Shown here: positions 52,510 to 61,241 of the stretch, piece by piece
How the letters are laid out: each line of letters begins with the position of its first letter
Numbering within the stretch: the first letter of the stretch is position 1
DNA from: Chania multitudinisentens RB-25
GTDB lineage: Bacteria > Pseudomonadota > Gammaproteobacteria > Enterobacterales > Enterobacteriaceae
Direction: 5' to 3'
Assembly: GCF_000520015.2 (NCBI RefSeq)
Contig: NZ_CP007044.2
Location: forward strand, 4,774,001 to 4,838,000
Length of the DNA stretch: 64,000 nucleotides
Translations under genes and position numbers: made by a program
Notes under the pieces: model-generated
Databases searched by the model: none
The model's input: the letters and a program-made list of their open reading frames with translations, nothing else
What the model was told of the DNA's origin: nothing

Positions 52510-54942
52510 TTACCCTTCATAACTGCGGAATAATGCCTGCCCACGCAGCAAACGCACCCCCAACCAGCCACCGCACAGCGACAACAGCAACCCACTGAGC
52601 AGCGGCAACGCCCACCACAACACCGGTGTCGGCACCCATGGGAAATCAAACACTTTAGTTTGTAGCCGCCATAATGCCGCTTCAGCACCTACCGCCGCCG
52701 CTATGCCAGCCACCAGCCCAAGCAGCGCGAACTCACTCCACAATGTGCCACGCAGCAGGCGTTTACCGGCTCCCAAGGTGCGGTAAACCACCAGTTCTTG
52801 TCTGCGCTGGCGCATCCCTACCTGCACCTGCGCCAGCAGCAACAAACCGCCACAGATCACCACCAGCACCACCATCACTTCCAGCGCCCGGCTCACCTGC
52901 TGCAACACGCCACCGATCTGTTTCAGAATGGAGCCCACATCCAGCAGGCTCAAGGTCGGGAATTGCCGGTTCAGTTGAGTTAGCACCTTATCGTCACCGT
53001 CATACCGGAAGCTGGTCAGCCAGGTCTGCGGCTGCCCATCCAAGGCACCCGGCGGGAAAATAAAGTAGAAATTCGGCTTCAGGCTTTCCCAATCCACCTG
53101 CCGCAGGCTGGTGACTTTGGCACTGAACGACTGGGTATCACCGCTGAACGTCAGGATATCCCCCAATTTGATGTTAAGCCGCCCGGCAATGCCCTCATCC
53201 ATCGACACTTCCCCACTCTTCGGTGGCCAAGTACCTGCGGTTAACGGGTTATGATCGGGCTGCTCTGCCTGCCAAGTCAGATTCAACTCACGGTTGACGG
53301 CTTCTCCACCCGGCTCGTTTTCACCTACTCTTTCTGTCGCCACCTGCTGATTAATCTCCGTCAGGCGCGCCCGTACAATCGGGTAGAAGGTTTCTTCCTT
53401 CAGTTGGTGCTGTTGCAAGAAGGTTTTGACCTGTGGCACCTGTGCTTGCGTCATATTCAGCAGGAAATAGTTCGGGCTGTCCGGTGGCAATTGCTGTTGC
53501 CAGCGATCGAGCAGATCGTTGCGCAGCACCAGCAGCAACGCCAACAGCATGAACGACAGTGAAAACGCCGCCAGTTGGCTGACAGTCACCCACGGCTGGT
53601 GCAGCAGGCGGCTCACAGCCAGCCGTAGCGCTAGGTTTCTTAACGTAATACGCCGCAGCACCAACAAACTGCCCCAGCCAATCCCGCCCAGCAGCAATGC
53701 CAACACCACCATCCCGGCGAGGATTGACCACAACAACGTGCTCGCCCCCATCAGCACAGTCAATAGTGCCACCACGATCGCCACCGTCAGCGGCAGAAAA
53801 TAACGTAGCGGCCAGACGTTAGCCACTACGTCCCGGCGCAGCACGCGCAGCGGCTGCGTCGCCAACAGTTGCCGGTATGGGCGCAGGCCGACCAGCAATG
53901 AAATCATCACCAATGCCCCCATCGCCCACAGCCACGGCCAGGCCCCGGCAGCGGGCAGCGCCCCTGGTAATACCGGCGTCAACAGGCGGATCAACAACCT
54001 TTCAAACCCGAGCCCAATCAAGCTGCCGCAGCCGCCTGCCAACAACAGCACCGCCAGCCACTGGCCAATAATCAGCTTGCTCAACGCCTTGCGCCCGGCC
54101 CCGAGCGTTTTCAGCACGGCGATCAGATCGTAACGGCTACGGCAATAATGGCTCATCGCCACCGCCACTGCGGCAATTGACAACAGTAACGTCAGCAATG
54201 CCGACAGCAGCAGGAACTGCTGCGAACGCTGCAACGATTTCCCCAACGCGCTGCCAGACTCCTCCAGGCCGAACCAGCGCTGATCCGGCTTGAGCTGCGG
54301 CTTCAAACGTTCTTCATAACGCTGAATATCCTCCGCTGTACCGGCAAACATATAGCGGTAGGTCAGGCGGCTGCCCGGTTGCACCGCACCGGTTTTTTCT
54401 ACATCGGCCAGGTTGATGATCACCCGCGGCGAAGTCTGAAATGGATTGAAACCGGCATCCGGTTCCTGAATGATTTCGCCGGTGATGCGCAGAGTGGTGT
54501 CCCCCACCTCCAGATTGTCACCGACGCTAATCCCCAGCATCGCCAGCAACCTTGGGGCAACCAGCACCGTACCCGGCTCCGGCTTCACGTTGGCCGGGCG
54601 CGTTTCCAGTTTGCCATACAGCGGATACGCCATGTCGGTGGCTTTCACCTCTGCCAGCTGCGGCCGCTCACCGGCATAGGTCATGGTGGTGAACGATAAC
54701 TGGCGGCTCACCTTTAGGTTTTGTTGCTGTGCATCAAGCAGCCACCCTTCCGGCACCGGGCGCGCACTGCGCAGTACCCGGTCACCGACAATAAAATCGC
54801 GGCTTTGCTGGCTCAAGCCTTTATCCATACGATCGCTGATACTGCCAAGCGCCAGCACGCAAGCCACCGACAAGGTCAGTGCCAGCCAGACAATCAGCAG
54901 CGAAGGCGAACGCCATTCACGCCAGAACCAACGCCAGATCAT
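52510..54942 (-). CDS. ybbP: ABC transporter permease YbbP
   Basis: 810 residues from the ATG at 54942, which overlaps the ybbA stop (ATGA). FtsX-like permease with about ten membrane segments in two FtsX domains and a large periplasmic domain between, the MacB-like class VII design. Works with YbbA; a link to TesA and lipid or toxic ester handling has been suggested from conserved linkage, but the substrate is unknown. Confidence 0.93.
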   Translation of the reverse strand: MIWRWFWREWRSPSLLIVWLALTLSVACVLALGSISDRMDKGLSQQSRDFIVGDRVLRSARPVPEGWLLDAQQQNLKVSRQLSFTTMTYAGERPQLAEVKATDMAYPLYGKLETRPANVKPEPGTVLVAPRLLAMLGISVGDNLEVGDTTLRITGEIIQEPDAGFNPFQTSPRVIINLADVEKTGAVQPGSRLTYRYMFAGTAEDIQRYEERLKPQLKPDQRWFGLEESGSALGKSLQRSQQFLLLSALLTLLLSIAAVAVAMSHYCRSRYDLIAVLKTLGAGRKALSKLIIGQWLAVLLLAGGCGSLIGLGFERLLIRLLTPVLPGALPAAGAWPWLWAMGALVMISLLVGLRPYRQLLATQPLRVLRRDVVANVWPLRYFLPLTVAIVVALLTVLMGASTLLWSILAGMVVLALLLGGIGWGSLLVLRRITLRNLALRLAVSRLLHQPWVTVSQLAAFSLSFMLLALLLVLRNDLLDRWQQQLPPDSPNYFLLNMTQAQVPQVKTFLQQHQLKEETFYPIVRARLTEINQQVATERVGENEPGGEAVNRELNLTWQAEQPDHNPLTAGTWPPKSGEVSMDEGIAGRLNIKLGDILTFSGDTQSFSAKVTSLRQVDWESLKPNFYFIFPPGALDGQPQTWLTSFRYDGDDKVLTQLNRQFPTLSLLDVGSILKQIGGVLQQVSRALEVMVVLVVICGGLLLLAQVQVGMRQRRQELVVYRTLGAGKRLLRGTLWSEFALLGLVAGIAAAVGAEAALWRLQTKVFDFPWVPTPVLWWALPLLSGLLLSLCGGWLGVRLLRGQALFRSYEG

Positions 54943-55625
54943 GCTTCCTCCCACAGTTTGCCAGCGCGCAAGCGCAGCCGCCGCTGGCAACGCGCGGCCA
55001 GCGTTTCGTCATGAGTGACCAGGATCAGCGTGGTAGAAAAATCACGATTAAGAGAAAACAGTAAATCGACAATGCGCTCACCGGTTTGGCGATCCAGATT
55101 ACCGGTCGGTTCATCGGCAAACAGCACGCGCGGGCGGCCGCTGAAAGCACGCGCCAGCGCCACACGTTGCTGTTCGCCACCGGAAAGCTGTGCTGGCAGA
55201 TGCGTCAGGCGTTTGCCCAGGCCAAGCTGTTCCAGCAGTTGTACCGCCTGCTCACGGCTATCGCGATCGCTTTCCCCCCGCAGCAAGGCAGGTAATTGCA
55301 CGTTTTCCAACGCATTCAAGGTTGGCACCAGCATAAAAGACTGAAACACAAAACCGACGTTTTTGGCACGTAAAGCGGCACGCCCCTCTTCATCCAGCTC
55401 GGTCAGCGACTCGCCCAATAAATACACATCCCCTTCACTACCATCATCCAGCCCGGCAAGAATACCCAACAACGTCGATTTTCCTGAACCAGACTCGCCA
55501 ATCAGGGCAATTGTCTGCGCGGGTTTGACAACCAGCTCAACTCCGGTAAGGATGGTGAGCTGATGATCCCCCTGACCAACGTGTTTACTAAGATGATGAA
55601 CTTCAAGAACGTTTTCCGCTGGCAT
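54939..55625 (-). CDS. ybbA: ABC transporter ATPase YbbA
   Basis: 228 residues, LolD/MacB-type ATPase. Walker A GESGSGKST, signature LSGGEQQRVALARA, Walker B VLFADEPTGNLD. Its 5' end overlaps the divergent tesA start by 33 bp, so the two promoters must lie inside each other's genes or be shared, as in E. coli. Confidence 0.95.
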   Translation of the reverse strand: MPAENVLEVHHLSKHVGQGDHQLTILTGVELVVKPAQTIALIGESGSGKSTLLGILAGLDDGSEGDVYLLGESLTELDEEGRAALRAKNVGFVFQSFMLVPTLNALENVQLPALLRGESDRDSREQAVQLLEQLGLGKRLTHLPAQLSGGEQQRVALARAFSGRPRVLFADEPTGNLDRQTGERIVDLLFSLNRDFSTTLILVTHDETLAARCQRRLRLRAGKLWEEA

Positions 55626-56231
55626 CTTCCCTTCCTTTTGCTGTTGGGATTATTCAGTTTACGTGCCGCCGCCGATACCTTATTGATTTTGGGCGACAGT
55701 TTAAGTGCTGGCTATCGTTTGCCGGTAGCGCAGGCTTGGCCGACACTGCTGGCTAACGGTTGGCAAAAACCGCCCGGTGGCCCGCAGGTCGTCAACGCCA
55801 GTATCAGCGGCGACACCGCAGCCCAAGGGCTGGCGCGTCTGCCTGAACTGCTGAAACAGCACCAGCCGCGTTGGGTGATAATTGAACTGGGTGCCAACGA
55901 TGGCCTGCGCGGGTTCCCCGCTCAGGATATCCAACGCGATCTCAGCCAGATTATCACTCTGGTACAGCAGGCTGACGCACAACCTCTGCTGATGCAAATC
56001 CATATTCCACCCAACTATGGCCGCCGCTACACTGAAGCTTTCAGTGCAATTTATCCGGCATTGGCCAAACAGTTCGACATTCCGCTGCTACCGTTCTTTA
56101 TGGAACAGGTGGTGATAAAGCCGGAATGGATGCAGGACGATGGATTGCATCCGAACAAGGATGCCCAACCGTTTATCGCCACCTGGATGGCTGAGCGGCT
56201 GGAACCTCTAGTAAAACATGAGTCTCGCTAA
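55593..56231 (+). CDS. tesA: Multifunctional acyl-CoA thioesterase I/protease I/lysophospholipase L1
   Basis: 212 residues from the ATG at 55593; the start MMNFKNVFRWH is as in E. coli. Signal peptide cleaved near AAA; SGNH hydrolase with the catalytic Ser in ILGDSLSAGYR, SGDTAAQG, LGANDGLRG and Asp/His in DDGLHPNKDAQ. Periplasmic. Confidence 0.95.
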   Translation: MMNFKNVFRWHLPFLLLLGLFSLRAAADTLLILGDSLSAGYRLPVAQAWPTLLANGWQKPPGGPQVVNASISGDTAAQGLARLPELLKQHQPRWVIIELGANDGLRGFPAQDIQRDLSQIITLVQQADAQPLLMQIHIPPNYGRRYTEAFSAIYPALAKQFDIPLLPFFMEQVVIKPEWMQDDGLHPNKDAQPFIATWMAERLEPLVKHESR

Positions 56232-56256
56232 ATAGGGCTATCTACTAGGTAAAGTT

Positions 56257-57033
56257 ATGCAAAAAGCGATATTGATAACCGGTTGTTCCAGCGGAATCGG
56301 CTTGATTGCCGCGCAAGATCTACGTAACCGTGGCTATCGCGTGCTGGCCGCCTGCCGTAAACCTCAGGACGTGGAAAACATGCGCCAGCTCGGGCTGGAA
56401 GGCCTTGAACTGGATCTGGACGATAGCGCCAGCGTGGAGCGTGCGGCGGCACAGGTGATCGAAATGACCCATGGGCGCTTATATGGTTTGTTCAACAATG
56501 GCGGTTACGGCGTCTATGGCCCGCTCAGTACCCTCTCGCGCCAGCAATTAGAACAGCAGTTTGCCACCAACCTGTTTGGCACTCATCAATTAACCCAGTT
56601 GCTGTTACCCGCCATGCTGCCGCACGGTGAAGGGCGTATTATTCAGACCAGTTCGGTGATGGGGCTGATTTCCAGCCCCGGCCGTGGGGCCTATGCCGCC
56701 AGCAAGTTTGCGCTGGAAGCCTGGTCGGATGCGCTACGTATGGAACTGCACGGCACGGGTATTCAGGTCAGCCTGATTGAGCCCGGCCCGCTCACCACCT
56801 ATTTCACCCAGAACGTCAATCAGACGCAGAGTGACAAGCCCGTGCATAACCCTGGCATCGCCAAACGCCTGACGCTGCCGCCGGAAGCCGTTCTGCCCAA
56901 ACTCCGCCACGCACTGGAAAGCCCGCGGGCCAAACTGCGCTATCCGGTAACCCTGCTGGCTCATGCTATGAGCCTGCTACGCCGCCTGCTGCCGGGCCGT
57001 GCGCTGGATTGGATACTGCGCAGCAATGGTTAA
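56257..57033 (+). CDS. ybbO: Short-chain dehydrogenase YbbO
   Basis: 258 residues. Rossmann fold with TGCSSGIGL, NNGGYGVYGPL, catalytic Ser in QTSSVMG and YAASK. E. coli YbbO reduces retinal and other aldehydes. 25 bp after tesA. Confidence 0.92.
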   Translation: MQKAILITGCSSGIGLIAAQDLRNRGYRVLAACRKPQDVENMRQLGLEGLELDLDDSASVERAAAQVIEMTHGRLYGLFNNGGYGVYGPLSTLSRQQLEQQFATNLFGTHQLTQLLLPAMLPHGEGRIIQTSSVMGLISSPGRGAYAASKFALEAWSDALRMELHGTGIQVSLIEPGPLTTYFTQNVNQTQSDKPVHNPGIAKRLTLPPEAVLPKLRHALESPRAKLRYPVTLLAHAMSLLRRLLPGRALDWILRSNG

Positions 57034-57105
57034 ACCGGGGTTGAAGTGCGCCAGTTTGCCCCCATTTAGAATAGAATCGCTCCCGCAAGATCAGAGAGAA
57101 AAACC

Positions 57106-57960
57106 ATGCTAGCTCAAGCCGTTGTTGATATTAATGAAACAAATTTGCACCAGATGCTGGATCAATCCATGTCCACCCCGGTGCTGTTCTACTTCTGGTC
57201 GGATCGCAGCCAACATTGCCTGCAACTCACACCGATTCTGGATAAGCTGGCAGCGGAATACGCCGGTCAGTTCATTTTAGCCAAAGTGGACTGTGATGCA
57301 GAACAGATGATCGCTTCCCAATTTGGGCTGCGCTCTATCCCAACCATCTATATGTTCCAAGACGGCCAACCGGTTGATGGCTTCCAAGGCCCACAGCCAG
57401 AAGAGATGATCCGAGAATTTCTGCAACGTTTTCTGCCAAAAGCCGAAGATCTGAAACTGGCAGAAGCTACCGAACTGTTGCAGGAAGATCGTGCTATTGA
57501 TGCGCTGCCGCTGCTGAAAGAGGCCTGGCAATCCAGTAACCAACGCAGCGATATCGGCCTGCTGTTGGCAGAGACGCAAATCACCCTGAACAAAATGGAA
57601 GATGCTGAAGCGGTATTAGCCACCATTCCGCTGCAAGATCGCGATACCCGCTACCAGGGGCTGATTGCTCAGATTGAGCTGATGAAGCAGGCCGCCGATA
57701 CGCCGGAAATCCAGCAATTACAGCAACAGGCGCAGCAACAACCGGAGAACGTTGAATTGGCCGTTCAGTTAGCCTTACAACTGCATCAGGTTGGCCGCAA
57801 CGAAGAAGCGCTAGAGCTGCTGATGGGCCACCTGAAGAAAGATCTGGCCGCTGCTAATGGTAATGCACGCAAAACGTTAATGGATATTCTGGCTGCATTG
57901 GGAACTGGCGATGCGCTGGCCGCCAAATATCGCCGCCAGCTGTATTCACTCCTGTACTGA
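57106..57960 (+). CDS. cnoX: Chaperedoxin CnoX (YbbN)
   Basis: 284 residues, identical length to E. coli. Thioredoxin-like domain (1-110) in which CxxC is replaced by SDRSQHC, then TPR-like repeats (about 120-284). Chlorine-activated holdase that protects GroEL substrates. Confidence 0.94.
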   Translation: MLAQAVVDINETNLHQMLDQSMSTPVLFYFWSDRSQHCLQLTPILDKLAAEYAGQFILAKVDCDAEQMIASQFGLRSIPTIYMFQDGQPVDGFQGPQPEEMIREFLQRFLPKAEDLKLAEATELLQEDRAIDALPLLKEAWQSSNQRSDIGLLLAETQITLNKMEDAEAVLATIPLQDRDTRYQGLIAQIELMKQAADTPEIQQLQQQAQQQPENVELAVQLALQLHQVGRNEEALELLMGHLKKDLAAANGNARKTLMDILAALGTGDALAAKYRRQLYSLLY

Positions 57961-57987
57961 TCACCGTCCTTTTTAGGGACATTCATC

Positions 57988-58014
57988 AACGCCTTCATGC
58001 TGTATGAAGGCGTT
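57988..58014 (+). terminator. Terminator after cnoX
   Basis: Perfect 11 bp stem AACGCCTTCAT/ATGAAGGCGTT with a 5 nt loop, then GTTATTT. Confidence 0.8.
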
Positions 58015-58277
58015 GTTATTTCATAATCCAACAGTCTTCACCTCGCCCGAATACTCCCGAGATTGACAGCCCACACATACCGTATTTAAGTCAGTTACAT
58101 GACTTCGCCACCCCATTAGCGGCTATTAAGCGCCTTAGCCGGGGGCAGAGGTACTCCATCAAGCGCATTGCAAAATGGAAAAAACCCTTCGTAAAATCCG
58201 CTATTTATGCAGCAATATTAGGCTTTCTCCCATCCTTGACGTAATATCTATACATACATCTAACAGGGGATTGTGTC
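58015..58277. promoter_or_regulatory. qmcA promoter region
   Basis: About 260 bp without a gene. TTGACG at 58236-58241 and TCTAAC at 58259-58264 (17 bp spacer) are a plausible promoter just before qmcA. Confidence 0.4.
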
Positions 58278-59183
58278 ATGTTTACCGTTATTCCGGTTGT
58301 GATCGTTGTTGCATTGGTTATTGTCTTCGCCAGCGTCAAAATTGTACCGCAGGGTTTCCAGTGGACAGTCGAACGCTTTGGCCGTTACACCAAAACACTG
58401 ATGCCAGGATTAAGCATCGTTGTGCCATTCATGGACCGTATCGGCCGCAAAATCAATATGATGGAACAAGTGTTAGATATCCCTTCCCAAGAGGTGATTT
58501 CACGTGATAACGCCAACGTCGCCATCGACGCCGTCTGTTTTATTCAGGTGGTTGATCCGGCACGTGCTGCCTATGAAGTCAGCAACCTGGAACAGGCCAT
58601 TGTCAACCTCACCATGACCAACTTCCGTACCGTACTCGGTTCAATGGAACTGGACGAAATGCTTTCGCAGCGCGACAGCATCAACAGCCGTTTACTGCAT
58701 ATCGTTGATGAAGCCACCAATCCCTGGGGCGTCAAAATCACTCGTATCGAGATTCGTGATGTTCGCCCACCCGCTGAACTGATCGCCTCCATGAACGCAC
58801 AGATGAAGGCAGAGCGAACCAAACGTGCTGATATTCTAGAAGCCGAAGGGGTTCGCCAAGCCGCAATCCTGCGTGCCGAAGGGGATAAACAGTCACAGAT
58901 CCTGAAAGCCGAAGGGGAGCGCCAGTCCGCCTTCCTGCAAGCGGAAGCGCGTGAACGTGCCGCCGAAGCAGAAGCCCGGGCAACGCAGTTGGTGTCTGAC
59001 GCGATTGCCAGCGGCAACATTCAGGCGGTTAACTACTTTGTGGCACAAAAATACACCGACGCGCTACAGAAAATCGGTTCCGCCAATAACAGCAAAGTGA
59101 TCATGATGCCGCTGGATGCCAGCAGCCTGCTGGGCTCCATCGGTGGTATCAGCGAGCTACTGAAAGAAAGTAAAGGCCAATAA
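58278..59183 (+). CDS. qmcA: SPFH/band-7 membrane protein QmcA
   Basis: 301 residues. N-terminal membrane anchor, SPFH domain (PQGFQWTVERFGRYTKTLMP, MDRIGRKINMMEQ) and a long coiled coil with AEGxRQxxIL repeats. Forms large inner-membrane cages and works with FtsH-HflKC-like quality control. Two bases before ybbJ. Confidence 0.96.
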   Translation: MFTVIPVVIVVALVIVFASVKIVPQGFQWTVERFGRYTKTLMPGLSIVVPFMDRIGRKINMMEQVLDIPSQEVISRDNANVAIDAVCFIQVVDPARAAYEVSNLEQAIVNLTMTNFRTVLGSMELDEMLSQRDSINSRLLHIVDEATNPWGVKITRIEIRDVRPPAELIASMNAQMKAERTKRADILEAEGVRQAAILRAEGDKQSQILKAEGERQSAFLQAEARERAAEAEARATQLVSDAIASGNIQAVNYFVAQKYTDALQKIGSANNSKVIMMPLDASSLLGSIGGISELLKESKGQ

Positions 59184-59185
59184 TT

Positions 59186-59641
59186 ATGTTTGAGCAGATC
59201 GCAGCAAATCCGCAATGGTTCTGGATCTCTCTTGGTGGGTTGCTGTTGGCAACCGAAATGTTGGGTGCCAGTGGTTATCTGCTGTGGAGCGGTGTGTCAG
59301 CGGTGTTGGTCGGGATCCTCGTCAGGCTGCTGCCACAGCTTAATTGGGAGTGGCAGGGCAGCATCTTTGCCGTGATGACCATTGCCGTGGCTTATCTATG
59401 GTGGTACTGGTTGCGCCAGCGGCCTGTATCCAGCGGTTCGCAGGTGCTGAACCAGCGTAACCGCCAGTTGATTGGCACGCGTACTACTCTGACCGAGGCG
59501 ATGCACAACGGCCTGGGCCGCGTCAATATTGCCGACAGCAGCTGGCGTGCGCAGGCTAATGAAGATCTGCCAGCAGGCACCGAGGTTGAAGTCGTGGCCG
59601 TCGAAGGCGTCACGCTGGTGGTTCGCGCCATTATCCGTTAA
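59186..59641 (+). CDS. ybbJ: NfeD-family membrane protein YbbJ
   Basis: 151 residues: two to three membrane segments then a soluble OB-fold (LIGTRTTLTEAMHNGLGRVNI, WRAQANEDLPAGTEVEVVAVEG). NfeD proteins pair with SPFH proteins such as QmcA. Its stop shares the TTAA at 59638-59641 with the stop of convergent cueR. Confidence 0.93.
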   Translation: MFEQIAANPQWFWISLGGLLLATEMLGASGYLLWSGVSAVLVGILVRLLPQLNWEWQGSIFAVMTIAVAYLWWYWLRQRPVSSGSQVLNQRNRQLIGTRTTLTEAMHNGLGRVNIADSSWRAQANEDLPAGTEVEVVAVEGVTLVVRAIIR

Positions 59642-60039
59642 TGTTTGTTACAGCAGCCTGCCAGATCGTTAATGATCGGGCAGTCTGCCCCTTCATCACC
59701 CGGGCACTGCTCTGCCAAAACCAACAGCCGCTGGCGCATTGTGCTTAATTCATTGATATGTTTCTCAATCTCCGCCACTTTTTGTAAAGTGCGCGCTTTA
59801 ACATCGGCGCTATGGCGTACCGGATTGTTGAAAAGCGTCACCAACTCGCGGCACTCATCAAGATTGAACCCTACCTGGCGCGCCTGGCGTAACAGTGTCA
59901 GTTCTTCAACATGTTTCGGGTCATAGCTGCGATAGCCGTTTTCCGTGCGAATCGGAGCGGTCACCAAGCCTTTCTCTTCATAAAAGCGAATCGCTTTGCT
60001 GGTTAAACCGGTTTTTTTGGCAACATCACTAATATTCAT
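59638..60039 (-). CDS. cueR: Copper efflux regulator, MerR family
   Basis: 133 residues. MerR helix-turn-helix (MNISDVAKKTGLTSKAIRFYEEKGL, shown in part), dimer helix, and the Cu(I) ligands in EQCPGDEGADCP; CC near the C-terminus. Activates copA from a long-spacer promoter when Cu+ binds. A copy of the CueR-box core lies 14 bp upstream of its start, which suggests autoregulation or a duplicated operator. Confidence 0.95.
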   Translation of the reverse strand: MNISDVAKKTGLTSKAIRFYEEKGLVTAPIRTENGYRSYDPKHVEELTLLRQARQVGFNLDECRELVTLFNNPVRHSADVKARTLQKVAEIEKHINELSTMRQRLLVLAEQCPGDEGADCPIINDLAGCCNKH

Positions 60040-60052
60040 TTAACCCCCTTGG

Positions 60053-60069
60053 CCTTGCTGGAAGGTTTA
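60053..60069. promoter_or_regulatory. CueR-box core upstream of cueR (copy 1)
   Basis: CCTTGCTGGAAGGTTTA, 17 bp identical to the copA operator core at 61154-61170. Unlike the copA copy it lacks a good -35/-10 pair at the 19 bp MerR spacing, so it may be a non-functional duplicate or a weak operator. Confidence 0.7.
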
Positions 60070-60314
60070 CGGAACCTACAGCCGCTGATGTGGCGGTAGG
60101 AAATCAATAAATTATAACCCCATTCCTCCCCAATTACCCCCTTCTGACCTTCAATCTATGGAGGCAATGCCAAAGGGATTCAGGCTTGCGGCCCCGCTTA
60201 AGCAGCCTGGGATAAAGTGCGCATAGACCATGCCATACCGCATCGGTCAGTCTCCAGACTGGCTTTTTTATGCTAAATTACGTGAGCCGTGCAAACGAAC
60301 AGGGAGAGGATGCG
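60070..60314. other. Gap before the Tlde1-like gene
   Basis: About 245 bp without a supported gene. A GGGAGAGG ribosome site at its end serves the effector. Confidence 0.4.
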
Positions 60315-60824
60315 GTGGCAATGAATGGAAAGTTTTATCTCAACAAGGCGCAGTTTGCGCCGCTAGATTTTAGCGGTGTTGGCCGATTCCCCGCATTTTC
60401 AGGAATGGATGGTTTCCGAAATCAGCCAGGTTGCACATATTTGAAGAACGACGGTGCGATCCCTACAGGCCGATACTGGATAGTTGCCCGCCCCGTTGGA
60501 GGTTACCGCACAAGGTTTAGAGAAACGCTAGCCAGTGTATTCAACAGTAATATACGTTCACAATGGTTTGGGCTGTATCGCGATGATGGCACGATTGATG
60601 ATTTCACTTTTATTGATGGTGTAAAAAGAGGGAACTTCCGGTTACATCCGATGGGGCCAAACCGGGAATCAAAGGGTTGTATAACAATGTCCCGTTCTAC
60701 GGACTTTTCTATGATCAGAAACATGCTGCTCGCAACGTCGACCGTGATTATTCCGGGTACAGATCTGGCAGCATACGGGACGATTGAGGTGGTTGGTTAT
60801 GAAGATTACTGCCCGGCTTTGTAA
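60315..60824 (+). CDS. Tlde1-type L,D-transpeptidase-like toxin (DUF2778), likely T6SS effector
   Basis: 169 residues from a GTG at 60315 with GGGAGAGG upstream; this gives MAMNGKFYLNKAQFAPL, which fits the family start. Conserved blocks FSGVGRFPAFSGMDGFRN, GAIPTGRYWIVARP and the catalytic LHPMGPNRESKGCI (His111, Cys122) mark the Tlde1 fold, known from Salmonella as a peptidoglycan-editing toxin that cuts and exchanges D-amino acids. No PAAR, VgrG or Hcp gene is near, so it would be an orphan effector delivered by a T6SS elsewhere. The following gene overlaps its end and is a likely immunity protein. Confidence 0.78.
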   Translation: MAMNGKFYLNKAQFAPLDFSGVGRFPAFSGMDGFRNQPGCTYLKNDGAIPTGRYWIVARPVGGYRTRFRETLASVFNSNIRSQWFGLYRDDGTIDDFTFIDGVKRGNFRLHPMGPNRESKGCITMSRSTDFSMIRNMLLATSTVIIPGTDLAAYGTIEVVGYEDYCPAL

Positions 60825-61050
60825 CGTATTGGGGTTCATTGCCTTGTTTGTGTTGTCGGCACGGATTGTTCCACCTGTATGGCTTACACAGAGACAAGCT
60901 GATGCTCTTTTTGAGTTTACTCAAAACATAGGGGTGGACTATGGAGATTTTTATCTTGCCTGCATGATACTGATGCATTTGACTATTGCCACGTGTGCAT
61001 TCGTTGTTATCAAGCTGCTAGCAAAGTGGATTGTTAGACAGCGCGCATAA
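60799..61050 (+). CDS. Putative immunity protein for the Tlde1-like toxin
   Basis: 83 residues from the ATG at 60799, overlapping the toxin stop by 26 bp, with GAGGTGG upstream. Two membrane segments (about 6-25 and 52-74) with a short periplasmic loop. Tldi1 immunity proteins act in the periplasm or its membrane. I do not recognise the sequence; the call rests on the overlap, size and membrane position. Confidence 0.55.
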   Translation: MKITARLCNVLGFIALFVLSARIVPPVWLTQRQADALFEFTQNIGVDYGDFYLACMILMHLTIATCAFVVIKLLAKWIVRQRA

Positions 61051-61143
61051 TGCAAAAACCTTGATTCCACAGCTTTTTATCGACGTGTGATCGCGTTGTG
61101 GGCAGTGTTAATAAAAATCCCTTTCTATCCACATAATATTCTA

Positions 61144-61174
61144 TTGACCTTACCCTTGCTGGAAGGTTTAAGCT
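61144..61174 (+). promoter_or_regulatory. CueR-dependent copA promoter
   Basis: -35 TTGACC (61144-61149), a 19 bp spacer typical of MerR-type promoters, and -10 TAAGCT (61169-61174). The operator core CCTTGCTGGAAGGTTTA (61154-61170) closely follows the E. coli copA promoter as I recall it. Confidence 0.9.
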
Positions 61175-61241
61175 CCTTTTCAATGCTGAGAGCCAAGGCG
61201 CTCAAGCCCCAAACCATTCCCTTTTTGCAAGGAAACAAATT

